Part shown: positions 8,677-16,354 of the stretch, one piece after another
Layout: every line of letters begins with the position of its first letter
Position numbering within the stretch: position 1 is the first letter of the stretch
Assembly: GCF_017355165.1 (NCBI RefSeq)
Contig: NZ_JADILK010000002.1
Coordinates: 124,001 to 188,000, forward strand
From: Bacillus sp. SD075
GTDB lineage: Bacteria > Bacillota > Bacilli > Bacillales > DSM-1321
Length of the DNA: 64,000 nt
Direction of reading: 5' to 3'
Notes under the pieces: generated by a model
Seen by the model: only the letters and a program-made list of their open reading frames with translations
Databases searched by the model: none
Told to the model about the DNA's origin: nothing
Translations under genes and position numbers: made by a program

Positions 8677-9886
8677 ATTTTACATTCTCCTTTTCTATAG
8701 ATTTTACTGATGTTAGTGCCTTTATTATGGCTGTGTATCCTGCTGTAGCTTTGACCAATTGATCTATCTCTATATATTCGTCATCAATATGAGCTAGAGA
8801 TTCTAGTGAGGGTCCGAAGCCAATAGTCGGAATATTTGCTTCCCCAGCAAAATGACTTCCATTTGTGCAAAAGGAATAATGTGATAATTCTATTGGTAGT
8901 CCAATGGAAACCAGTTCTTTATAAGTCCTTTGTACAAAATCTACGTCATCATCGAATAACCAGCCTGGGAAAAACCGTTCATCACTTATTAAGGATCCCG
9001 TATAACAGCTTTCCTCTCCTTTTGCATATTTTACTGTTGCTTTAAATGCCTGATCTTCTGAACTGAGCTTATCAATTAATTTAACAATAGGATTCAAAAC
9101 AGATTCTTTTGTTTCCCCAACTAATAAACGGCGGTCAAATGTTGCCGTACATATCGATGGAACCACTGACGCTCCTGGATATGGGGATGATTTAATGTCT
9201 GTTAATTCAAGAATTCCTTGTCCCATGACTTTATGCTCCATGACTGGCAATTGGCGAATGGCTGAAATAAGTTTCATCATTTGATATACAGCATTTATCC
9301 CCTTCTCTGGATTAGAGGAATGAGCAGGTTTTCCAACCGTTTCAATGACTATTTCTGCTCGGCCTCTCTGTCCACGGTTAAGTTTTAAATTTGTAGCCTC
9401 CCCTATCACAACATAATCTGGGTTCATTAATTCATTAACACGTCTTGTTGCTACACCTTCAAAACACTCTTCGTGAACACTACAGGAAACTACTACTTTT
9501 CCGGGAAAGGATTTTCTAGTATCTTCAGCAAAATGTAAACTAGAGGAAATCATGGCGCTGACTGCACCCTTCATATCTGATGTTCCTCTCCCGAATATTT
9601 TCCCGTCTTTTATTCGTCCTGAAAAAGGATCATGTGTCCACTGACCATGATGCACGGGTACTGTATCAATATGGCCATCCAACAATACAGTTGGACCTGG
9701 TTGATTCCCTACCATGACAAGCATGACGTTCCCTAACTCATCTACAATTACATTATCAAAGCCGTTTTGTTTTGCGTATGATTGAATTTGGTTCGCAATT
9801 ACGCCTTCCTGACCAGAATAACTTTCTATTCTTACTAATGACTGGCAAAGGTCGATTACATTTCGTTTCCTTTTTTCAGATAACAT
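8669..9886 (-). CDS. M20-family hydrolase, YgeY-like
   Basis: This 405-residue M20 metallopeptidase resembles the YgeY group that accompanies diaminopropionate ammonia-lyase. The metal site shows LLDGHIDTVPVH, GRGTSDMKG, EEC and VVIGEATN in the standard order. The ATG at 9,886 is chosen because AAGGAGGAG lies ahead of it; an upstream ATG (9,904) would place the ribosome site inside the gene. It sits 42 bases downstream of the ammonia-lyase gene in one transcript. The family link to selenium or purine metabolism comes from other bacteria; I see no selenium gene here. It probably releases an amino acid from an amide or peptide. Confidence 0.85.
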   Translation of the reverse strand: MLSEKRKRNVIDLCQSLVRIESYSGQEGVIANQIQSYAKQNGFDNVIVDELGNVMLVMVGNQPGPTVLLDGHIDTVPVHHGQWTHDPFSGRIKDGKIFGRGTSDMKGAVSAMISSSLHFAEDTRKSFPGKVVVSCSVHEECFEGVATRRVNELMNPDYVVIGEATNLKLNRGQRGRAEIVIETVGKPAHSSNPEKGINAVYQMMKLISAIRQLPVMEHKVMGQGILELTDIKSSPYPGASVVPSICTATFDRRLLVGETKESVLNPIVKLIDKLSSEDQAFKATVKYAKGEESCYTGSLISDERFFPGWLFDDDVDFVQRTYKELVSIGLPIELSHYSFCTNGSHFAGEANIPTIGFGPSLESLAHIDDEYIEIDQLVKATAGYTAIIKALTSVKSIEKENVKYV

Positions 9887-9928
9887 ACATATCTCCTCCT
9901 TCATATTTACACTTGGCTTTTCAAAAAA

Positions 9929-11155
9929 TCAATTTGGATAATAACCTTCCCATACTACTTTTTGATAATGCGAAGGATCCGTATCACCTTCAGTGCTTAT
10001 AAGCAGAACCCGAGAATTAGAGTCTAATAATATGTCTTGGCATATTTGAGGATCATTCGTCATTCTCCGCAAATAATATAACAAACCAAGTGTTACTGCT
10101 CCTGATTCCCCCGAGACCACTCGTGGGTCACTCTTTAATGGATTACCGTATACTCGCATTCCAAGTGCAGTAATATTATCGTTGCATGAAAACGAACCCT
10201 TGGCGTATTGGCGAAGTAAACGAAAAGCTCTTATATTAGGCTCCCCGCAAGCCAAGCCTGCCATAATTGTGTTCATTTCTCCAGTCACGATTTCTCTATT
10301 CCCGCCTTTACTTGCAAAAGATTGATAATAACAATCTGCTTTATCTGGCTCGACCACAATGATGATTGGCTGATTATGTTTATAATTCTGTCTCATGTAG
10401 GCAGCTATAGCCCCCGCAAAAGAACCTACACCAGCTTGAAGAAAGATATGTGTCGGTTGTTGCCCACCCTCCGCTTTTAATTGTTCTATCACTTCCTTCG
10501 CCATGGATGCATACCCTTGCATAATCCACAGCGGAATATGTTCATATCCCTCCCAGGCAGTATCTTGAATCATGATCCATCCATTATCATTTGCTAAGTC
10601 TGCACACATCCTAACAGAATCATCGTAATTTAATTCTGTAATATCTGCCACAGCCCCCTCTTTGCGAATCGCATCCAGTCTGTGTAATGATGATCCTTTT
10701 GGCATATATATAACAGATTTATGGCCAAGTTCCCTTGCTGCCCATGCAACCCCACGGCCGTGATTTCCATCCGTTGCTGAAATAAATGTCAATTCACCAA
10801 GCTTTTCTCTATATGTTGACGATTGTAATGCCTTAAAAGAAAGGTTTTCAATATTTTCTTCTAGACGATAAGCCAAGTACTTAGCAACTGCGTAAATCCC
10901 CCCCATCACTTTAAAAGCATTGAGGCCAAATCTATATGACTCATCTTTTACTCTTATATCTGCAACATTCAAATGTTCGGCTAAATTTTTCAAATGGTAT
11001 AAAGGAGTTTCCGAGTATGAGCTATGGGTTTTTTGAAACTCATGAACTGTTTCTATTTCTTTTTCTTGAAAAAATGATAATTCCTCATCGTTTAATTCAG
11101 TTGAATAGTAATTATTATTGATCCACTTTATATCGGTTTGTACTGTTTTTTGCAT
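9929..11155 (-). CDS. dpaL: Diaminopropionate ammonia-lyase
   Basis: This PLP enzyme of 408 residues would convert 2,3-diaminopropionate (D or L) to pyruvate and ammonia through an aminoacrylate intermediate. The PLP lysine is in RFGLNAFKVMGG, which matches the active site of E. coli YgeX. The glycine-rich phosphate-binding loop is AGVGSFAGAIA. The start has AGGAGGGG five bases upstream. It follows the ridA relic by 11 bases and precedes the YgeY-like gene, the same partners as in the E. coli yge region. The aminoacrylate it releases is the normal target of RidA, which is broken here. Confidence 0.92.
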   Translation of the reverse strand: MQKTVQTDIKWINNNYYSTELNDEELSFFQEKEIETVHEFQKTHSSYSETPLYHLKNLAEHLNVADIRVKDESYRFGLNAFKVMGGIYAVAKYLAYRLEENIENLSFKALQSSTYREKLGELTFISATDGNHGRGVAWAARELGHKSVIYMPKGSSLHRLDAIRKEGAVADITELNYDDSVRMCADLANDNGWIMIQDTAWEGYEHIPLWIMQGYASMAKEVIEQLKAEGGQQPTHIFLQAGVGSFAGAIAAYMRQNYKHNQPIIIVVEPDKADCYYQSFASKGGNREIVTGEMNTIMAGLACGEPNIRAFRLLRQYAKGSFSCNDNITALGMRVYGNPLKSDPRVVSGESGAVTLGLLYYLRRMTNDPQICQDILLDSNSRVLLISTEGDTDPSHYQKVVWEGYYPN

Positions 11156-11166
11156 GAATACCCCTC

Positions 11167-11535
11167 CTAATTTAATGTGGCGATTACTTCTATTTCAACT
11201 AATGCTCCTTTCGGAATAGCTGAAACCTCTACACAACTCCTTACAGGTTTATGTAGAGAAAAATATGAACCTTATACTTCATTGACGCTTTGAAATGATT
11301 CGATTGAATCCAGAAAAATTGTTGTTTTTATAATATCTTCCAATGTAAGATTCAACTCCGATAACAAACCAGCAATGTTTTTGATTATTTGTTCTGTTTG
11401 CTCAGCTGCTGTATTTCCTACAATATTTCCATTTTCAATATCCAATGGCAACATGCCTGATAAATAGACTATAACTGCTTGTTAATATGGACCAACGGCT
11501 GTTGGTCCATATTTTGTGTTAACTTGCTGAATCAT
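11167..11535 (-). pseudogene. ridA: RidA-family imine deaminase, broken by two in-frame stops
   Basis: Read through, the 123-codon frame gives the RidA/YjgF pattern: GPY-stop-QAV, LSGMLPLD, TEQIIKNI, DIIKTTIFL, VNEV-stop-GSYF, then [10 protein letters not shown] and [15 protein letters not shown] replaces the Ser after GPY and the Tyr after VNEV, and a few residues between QAV and YLSG are missing compared with typical family members. The original ATG keeps a strong AAGGAGGA site at 11,543-11,550. RidA hydrolyses 2-aminoacrylate, the product of the next enzyme in the operon. Neither stop is UGA, so selenocysteine recoding does not explain them. Confidence 0.85.
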
Positions 11536-11572
11536 AAATTTATCCTCCTTTAGTGTGTTCAATAATATTAAA

Positions 11573-11590
11573 AAGCAAAATTCATGCCAA
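11573..11590 (-). promoter_or_regulatory. Sigma-54 (-24/-12) promoter
   Basis: On the minus strand TTGGCATGAATTTTGCTT has GG and GC exactly ten bases apart, matching the TGGCAC-N5-TTGCW pattern. It lies about 38 bases upstream of the ridA relic start and next to a sigma-54 activator gene, so it very probably drives the dpaL operon. Confidence 0.85.
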
Positions 11591-11624
11591 TTTGGTAAAG
11601 CCTTAAGAATTAGAGAATTAAACA

Positions 11625-11675
11625 AAAACGACAACCATGCGCGTCTCATTTTGATACGCGCATGGTTGTCGTTTT
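11625..11675 (-). terminator. Strong bidirectional terminator (20-bp perfect stem)
   Basis: AAAACGACAACCATGCGCGT and its exact complement flank an 11-base loop. On the minus strand it is followed by TTTTGTTT. It ends the activator transcript just before the sigma-54 promoter, so the operon depends on its own promoter. Confidence 0.88.
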
Positions 11676-11710
11676 ATCTAAAGATTCAGTTTTTTATATA
11701 AATAAGGAAG

Positions 11711-11747
11711 AAGTATCAATTTGAGATTAAGTATCAATTTGATACTT
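11711..11747. promoter_or_regulatory. Tandem repeat and palindrome, candidate activator site (UAS)
   Basis: AAGTATCAATTTGA occurs twice, 18 bases apart (11,711 and 11,729). The second copy extends to the perfect palindrome AAGTATCAA-T-TTGATACTT. It overlaps the last codons and stop of the activator gene and lies about 150 bases upstream of the sigma-54 promoter, the usual distance for an enhancer-type site. The alternative is a tandem duplication of the gene's 3' end. Confidence 0.4.
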
Positions 11748-13484
11748 CTTAATTTTCCGAAATAATGTGGCTCTTCCGATTCCTAATAAATCACTGGCAT
11801 CCTCAATATTAAGATTATGATAATGTACAAAATTAATAGCCTTTTTAATCATTTCCTTTTCCATCTCAACAAGGGAAAAGGATGATGTAGCTCTAGGAAT
11901 ACTCTGCTTATTAATGGATAATTTACGATGAATTAAAGCCTCAGCTTCTTCCATTGTAATCCACCCATTTGTTATGAAATTAAATAAGTACTCAATAAAG
12001 TTTTTTAATTCCCGGACATTTCCCTTCCATGGATAATTTATCATTAGTTCCTTGACCCCTATCTCCATCCCCAATACATTCGCTTGAAAAAGTTCATTGA
12101 ATTTAGTAATAAAGTGATCACTGAGAGCAAGAATATCTTCTTTCCGGCTTCGCAGAGGAGGAATGGTGATTGGAATAACGTTTAATCTAAAGTATAAATC
12201 TTCTCTAAAATCACCCATACTCACCATTTCTTGCAAGTCTTTATTCGTTGCTGCAATAATCCGGACGTCAACCGGGATAGGGTGCGTTCCACCAAGATGT
12301 TCTATTTCTCTTTCTTGCAAAACACGCAGTAATTTAACTTGAAGAAGCTGCGGCATTTCCCCGATTTCATCCAGAAAAATAGAACCTTTATTTGCCAACT
12401 CAAACTTTCCTAATTTCCCTTTGTTATTAGCACCCGTAAATGCCCCTTTTTCATACCCGAATAACTCACTCTCTAATAAATTCTCCGGAATAGCGCCACA
12501 ATTAACCGTTATAAATGGTTCCTCTTTCCGCATACTTGCTTTATGTATTGCTTTAGCAAATTCCTCTTTACCCGTCCCGCTTTCTCCTTGAATTAAAACT
12601 GTAGAATTAGATTGTGAAACTTTAAATGCATATTCTTTAACCTCTAATATCGAAGGGCTTACACCAATTATTTGATCAAACGGTTTCTTTTGTTCCTCTG
12701 TAGCCTTTTCTGCAAGATTACGAATTTCATTAACGTCTTGAATACTTATTAGATATTCTGAATATGGTTCAACTCCAGCGAGTTTTTGTTTGATAATAAA
12801 CAAAGTTTTCTTTTGTTTCCTTATGGTGAGAGAAATAGTTTGGCTAAATTCTCCCGATTTCTGAACTATACCTCTTAATAACTTTTCCACTTGCATTGGA
12901 AGAGAAGATCCATCATCCATACCTAATAACATTTTTGCTTTTAAATTTATTTCTTGATGCCATCCCCTTTCATTTATTACAATAATTCCTTGATTAAAGA
13001 GATTCATGATTTTATCCATCTTTTCTGAACTTCTTGTAAGTTGTCGAATCATATCATGCTCATGTAATTTACTCGATAAAAGATCAGCCATTTTTTTCAG
13101 AAAGGTTAAGATACCTTCAGTATTTTCAAACAAGCGCCTTCGCTGCTCCTGGTCAAAAGCCAATAATCCTATTACACCTAAAGCTTGGTCTTTATAGGTA
13201 ATAGGTGCACAAATTTCTCCTGTTTCCGAACAATTCCCGTAAAACCTGCATCTTTCACAAACCTGCTCATACCCTGGGTTTTCGATAATTACTGGCTGTC
13301 CTGTACGTATGGCAGATTGATAAACTAAATCGCCTTCCATCTTATGGAGAATACTTGTTTTTTGCTCTCCAGTACCTGCAACTCTTATAAAGTGATGGTT
13401 TGCAATCTCCACTTCAATCTTCAAGACAGCCGCAATTGCATCCGCTATCCGCTGAACAACAGGCTGAATATCCATTAGATCCAT
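11727..13484 (-). CDS. Sigma-54-dependent transcriptional activator (GAF-PAS-AAA+-Fis)
   Basis: This 585-residue enhancer-binding protein resembles the RocR/TyrR type. Residues 1-130 look like a GAF sensor with four clustered Cys (C76, C79, C85, C92). A PAS-like segment spans about 155-255. The AAA+ core has Walker A GESGTGKE (about 300-307), the sigma-54 contact loop GAFTGA (about 347-352) and Walker B GSIFLDE. A Fis-type helix-turn-helix ends the protein (GIGRATLFRKIKKY). GAGGTG precedes the start. No receiver domain is present, so it senses a ligand or redox state directly. It is encoded just upstream of the dpaL operon and almost certainly activates that promoter. Confidence 0.93.
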   Translation of the reverse strand: MDLMDIQPVVQRIADAIAAVLKIEVEIANHHFIRVAGTGEQKTSILHKMEGDLVYQSAIRTGQPVIIENPGYEQVCERCRFYGNCSETGEICAPITYKDQALGVIGLLAFDQEQRRRLFENTEGILTFLKKMADLLSSKLHEHDMIRQLTRSSEKMDKIMNLFNQGIIVINERGWHQEINLKAKMLLGMDDGSSLPMQVEKLLRGIVQKSGEFSQTISLTIRKQKKTLFIIKQKLAGVEPYSEYLISIQDVNEIRNLAEKATEEQKKPFDQIIGVSPSILEVKEYAFKVSQSNSTVLIQGESGTGKEEFAKAIHKASMRKEEPFITVNCGAIPENLLESELFGYEKGAFTGANNKGKLGKFELANKGSIFLDEIGEMPQLLQVKLLRVLQEREIEHLGGTHPIPVDVRIIAATNKDLQEMVSMGDFREDLYFRLNVIPITIPPLRSRKEDILALSDHFITKFNELFQANVLGMEIGVKELMINYPWKGNVRELKNFIEYLFNFITNGWITMEEAEALIHRKLSINKQSIPRATSSFSLVEMEKEMIKKAINFVHYHNLNIEDASDLLGIGRATLFRKIKKYQIDT

Positions 13485-13850
13485 TTAAACACCTCGATTC
13501 AACAGAAATACATTTTTCTATTCTTTGACTCAAAATTCAATTTTCACAACTTTATAAAGAAATTGGGTCGAATCATAGTTTAAAAAGAATGAATCTACAG
13601 TTGTGTTAGCTTATGCATGATAAAAACCTCTTTTACAGCGCCAAATGCTTTTTAAAAGCAATTTGTCTATAATATAATCAAGTACTTCATCCTTTCTACA
13701 GGTGTTTTCTTTAATCCTATATGTTGCGTTACAAATATACAGTCAATTCTCCTGCTTTCCATCGATTATACACTTCTTTAAACTCTTTGTAGCTTCCGAT
13801 TTCAAATGTCTTTCTACTTTTCTTCAGCTAATAATAAAACCATGCAAAAT
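13485..13850. other. Gene-free stretch upstream of the activator gene
   Basis: This AT-rich region should hold the activator's promoter on the minus strand. I could not fix boxes with confidence. Short open frames here have no ribosome site. Confidence 0.4.
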
Positions 13851-13880
13851 AAAAAGACATGTGAATCACCAAGTGATTCG
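13851..13880 (-). terminator. Terminator downstream of yhbH
   Basis: AAAAGACATG and CATGTCTTTT, extended by GAATCAC/GTGATTC, form a long stem with a very small loop and A/T runs on both sides. It lies about 85 bases after the yhbH stop and could work in both directions. Confidence 0.75.
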
Positions 13881-13965
13881 CATGTCTTTTAGACTTCTAT
13901 TATAGGTTTATCTTTAATTGGGTACAGAATAGAGAATCCTTCAGCACCAGCTTATTTTCCTTATG

Positions 13966-15135
13966 TCACGCAAATTTCTTTGTTTCTTCGTCTTTAAAAA
14001 AGCTCTTCATCGCGTGGAAAACGTCAGCTTTTTGCTTTAGAATATAATACCGGAATTTTTCATTGTCGATATTCTTATAAGCTGTCATCAATGTCGAATG
14101 GCGATTGTATTGATTGACTTCCCCATAGCCAAACATATTGGAAACCTTCATGAGTTCTTCCACAAGCTTTACGCATCGAACGTTATCAGAAGTGAGATTG
14201 TCTCCATCGGAAAAGTGAAACGGATAGATATTAAACTTCGCGGGGTCATATTTATGATCAATAAGTTCTAATGCCTTTCTGTATACGGACGAACAAATCG
14301 TACCTCCGCTTTCCCCTTTCGAAAAGAAATCTTCTTCCGGTACAACTTTCGCCTCGGTATGATGGGCAATGAACTCGATTTCCACCGTTTCATATTTTGT
14401 CCGCAAGAAACGGTTCATCCAAAAGAAGAAGCTTCGAGCCATATATTTTTCCCACAGCCCCATACTCCCAGAAGTATCCATCATTGCCAGTACAACTGCT
14501 TTTGAATCAGGTTTCTGAATCTCATTCCAGGTTTTGAATTTAAAGTCTTCCTTATAAATAGGATGAAAACCTGGTTCCCCGCTTAAGGCGTTCCGTTTGA
14601 AAGCCGATATCATCGTTTTCTTTTTATCGATATTTCCCATTAGTCCTGTCTTCCGGATATCGTTGAATTCGATGTGTTCAAGCGTGTGCTCCGCATGTTC
14701 CTTCTTCTGAAGATTAGGGAGTTCCAATTGGCTGAACAAGGCTTCCTCCAATTCCATCATCGACACTTCTGCTTCATAATAATCCTCGCCGGCCTTGTCA
14801 CCTGCACCTTGGCCCTTACCGGCTCCAGCATCGGACGGTGAGCCATCCCTTGCCACCACATCCCCCACTTTACTGTCCCCATCGCCTTGCCCTACATGTT
14901 TGTTTTTATCATAGTTATAACGAATTTTGTATTCATCCAAGGAGCGAATGGGAATCTTGATTACATCCCGGCCATTGGACATTACGATGCTTTCTTCTGA
15001 AATTAGATCAGGTAAATTATTCTTGATCGCTTCCTGCACCTTTTCCTGATGACGTTGTTGATCATCATAGCCTTTCCGATGGAGGGACCAATTTTCCTGT
15101 GAGATAACATATTGTTGATTACTCTCTTCCGACAT
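13966..15135 (-). CDS. yhbH: YhbH family protein (DUF444), sporulation-linked
   Basis: At 389 residues this is the normal length for YhbH/YeaH proteins. The N-terminal half is charged and carries a Gly/Asp-rich linker ([11 protein letters not shown], then [16 protein letters not shown]). The C-terminal half resembles a von Willebrand A-type fold, with a metal-site-like MDTSGSMG and later DGDN. In B. subtilis yhbH lies next to prkA and is a mother-cell sporulation gene; YeaH and YeaG (PrkA) of E. coli are also neighbours. Here two small genes separate yhbH from prkA. The start has GGGGGGAAG upstream. Biochemical role is unknown. Confidence 0.92.
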   Translation of the reverse strand: MSEESNQQYVISQENWSLHRKGYDDQQRHQEKVQEAIKNNLPDLISEESIVMSNGRDVIKIPIRSLDEYKIRYNYDKNKHVGQGDGDSKVGDVVARDGSPSDAGAGKGQGAGDKAGEDYYEAEVSMMELEEALFSQLELPNLQKKEHAEHTLEHIEFNDIRKTGLMGNIDKKKTMISAFKRNALSGEPGFHPIYKEDFKFKTWNEIQKPDSKAVVLAMMDTSGSMGLWEKYMARSFFFWMNRFLRTKYETVEIEFIAHHTEAKVVPEEDFFSKGESGGTICSSVYRKALELIDHKYDPAKFNIYPFHFSDGDNLTSDNVRCVKLVEELMKVSNMFGYGEVNQYNRHSTLMTAYKNIDNEKFRYYILKQKADVFHAMKSFFKDEETKKFA

Positions 15136-15416
15136 TCTCTTCCCCCCTTAAAAATGTTTGCACGCTTTTCATCATTCCTTCATATTATAAATTAGTATGG
15201 GAATGCCCACATCATTCCGGTTTTCCAATAAAAAATACAGTGCGAAAAAACGGATTAAAAGAAAAGTATTACTCTATCTTATGCAGCGATGCAGGATAAT
15301 TTACAAAAAAATTCAATAATGGATGTTTGCCTACGAACTAGACAAGTCCTAACATCGGCATTAGAGGCCCTTTAAACTTTTTTTCTAAATGTTACTGCAA
15401 AATAAGCATTCCAAAC

Positions 15417-15452
15417 GAACAGACCTATGATCATCAGGTCTGTTCATTTTTT
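15417..15452 (+). terminator. Orphan terminator-like hairpin
   Basis: GAACAGACCT and AGGTCTGTTC form a perfect 10-bp stem followed by ATTTTTT on the plus strand. No plus-strand gene ends here. It could instead serve the small minus-strand gene about 200 bases away. The rest of 15,136-15,646 shows no supported gene. Confidence 0.6.
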
Positions 15453-15646
15453 ATACAGGTTTCATTTGTCGGATTACAAGAATAATTTAATATATCTTTT
15501 TGAACTTGCAAGAAGTAATGGATCTGCAAACCAGAGACTTCCAATGACATTTGTTAAAAAGCAAGGAAACACAGCAAAAAGGGTGTCCCAGCAGTTTTTC
15601 TGGCCCCCCTTTTACACAGATAGAATCATTCTGGTATAGATTTTCG

Positions 15647-15826
15647 TCAATCTTTGTCTTCCGCGATTTCATGTTGAACTGTACCTGGGCGTTTATCCCC
15701 ATCTTTCAATTCTTCATTCGTCCTTTGATTTTCCATCTGCTTACCAAGTTCTTTCATCTCTTCATAGTCCTTAGCCATCGAGCTATTTTCCGGAACATGT
15801 TCTTTTTTCAATTCCTCTTTACTCAT
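15647..15826 (-). CDS. Small hydrophilic protein (59 aa), function unknown
   Basis: The ATG at 15,826 has GAGGTG seven bases upstream. The product starts MSKEELKKEHVPEN, is rich in Lys and Glu, has no Cys and no membrane segment, and ends in EIAEDKD. It looks like the small, charged, poorly structured proteins often seen in spore formers. It lies between yhbH and prkA on the same strand but is separated from both by several hundred bases, so it probably has its own promoter. I do not assign a function. Confidence 0.65.
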   Translation of the reverse strand: MSKEELKKEHVPENSSMAKDYEEMKELGKQMENQRTNEELKDGDKRPGTVQHEIAEDKD

Positions 15827-15944
15827 TTGCCATCACCTCTACTTATTGATACCCAATATTTCCAAATCCAAAACGTAACATATCTAATGGAAATATGGGG
15901 TATAGATAAGACATTATGAGCAAATGCAAGGAGGTGCAAAAGGT

Positions 15945-16154
15945 ATGCAGACAACTACCCTTTATGTAAAGGAAGCAACGTCAGAAGGACCGATCTTAAA
16001 TCTGGAGTCCATACTTCTGAAAACGGAAGGTGTGGAACGTGCAATCATCGATGTTGATGATGGGGAAATTAAAATTGATCATAGCGGAGACAAACTATCA
16101 CCGGATCAACTTATTACACTTATTGAACAGTATGGCTTAAATGTAACTAAATAG
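15945..16154 (+). CDS. Heavy-metal-associated-like small protein without CxxC (69 aa)
   Basis: Starting at the ATG with AAGGAGGTG at correct spacing (15,928-15,936), the product has the beta-alpha-beta pattern of an HMA/copper-chaperone fold: TTLYVKEA, a helix LNLESILLKTEGVERAIIDVDDGEIKIDHSG, and ITLIEQYGLNVTK. The metal-binding loop that normally reads MxCxxC is replaced by ATSEGP, so it probably does not bind metal as CopZ does. It is on the strand opposite to yhbH and prkA and ends in its own strong terminator. Confidence 0.7.
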   Translation: MQTTTLYVKEATSEGPILNLESILLKTEGVERAIIDVDDGEIKIDHSGDKLSPDQLITLIEQYGLNVTK

Positions 16155-16160
16155 AAATCA

Positions 16161-16200
16161 AAAGCACCGGGCTCCCCCCATCAGAAGGGCCCGGTGCTTT
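16161..16200 (+). terminator. Terminator of the HMA-like gene
   Basis: AAAGCACCGGGC and GCCCGGTGCTTT form a perfect 12-bp GC-rich stem just after the stop codon. Confidence 0.8.
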
Positions 16201-16311
16201 GTTGATTGATTATTCTCATTCCTTGTCAGAGCACCCTTTAACACCTTCAAAAGATAAATGATGTCAATGGGAATTCAGAGGTTGAAGGGAACTGATTGGT
16301 TTCCTCTAATT

Positions 16312-16343
16312 CAAACCCCTGCCCGACATGGGGCAGGGGTTTG
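16312..16343 (-). terminator. Terminator of prkA
   Basis: CAAACCCCTGCCC and GGGCAGGGGTTTG form a perfect 13-bp stem with a 6-base loop, 11 bases after the prkA stop on the minus strand. Confidence 0.8.
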
Positions 16344-16354
16344 AAAAGTAAGGA

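Noticed and set aside
11272-11535. Stop-codon recoding (selenocysteine) in the ridA frame, given the YgeY-like neighbour
   Set aside because: Both stops are TAA, replacing Ser and Tyr positions; no UGA, and no selenocysteine element is visible.
11625-11675. 20-bp inverted repeat considered as the activator's binding site
   Set aside because: Its stem length, GC core and T-run on the minus strand fit a terminator far better, and it is too close to the sigma-54 promoter for an enhancer site.
13702-13905. 67-codon plus-strand frame upstream of yhbH's terminator
   Set aside because: No ribosome site, runs through a terminator hairpin, no recognisable pattern.
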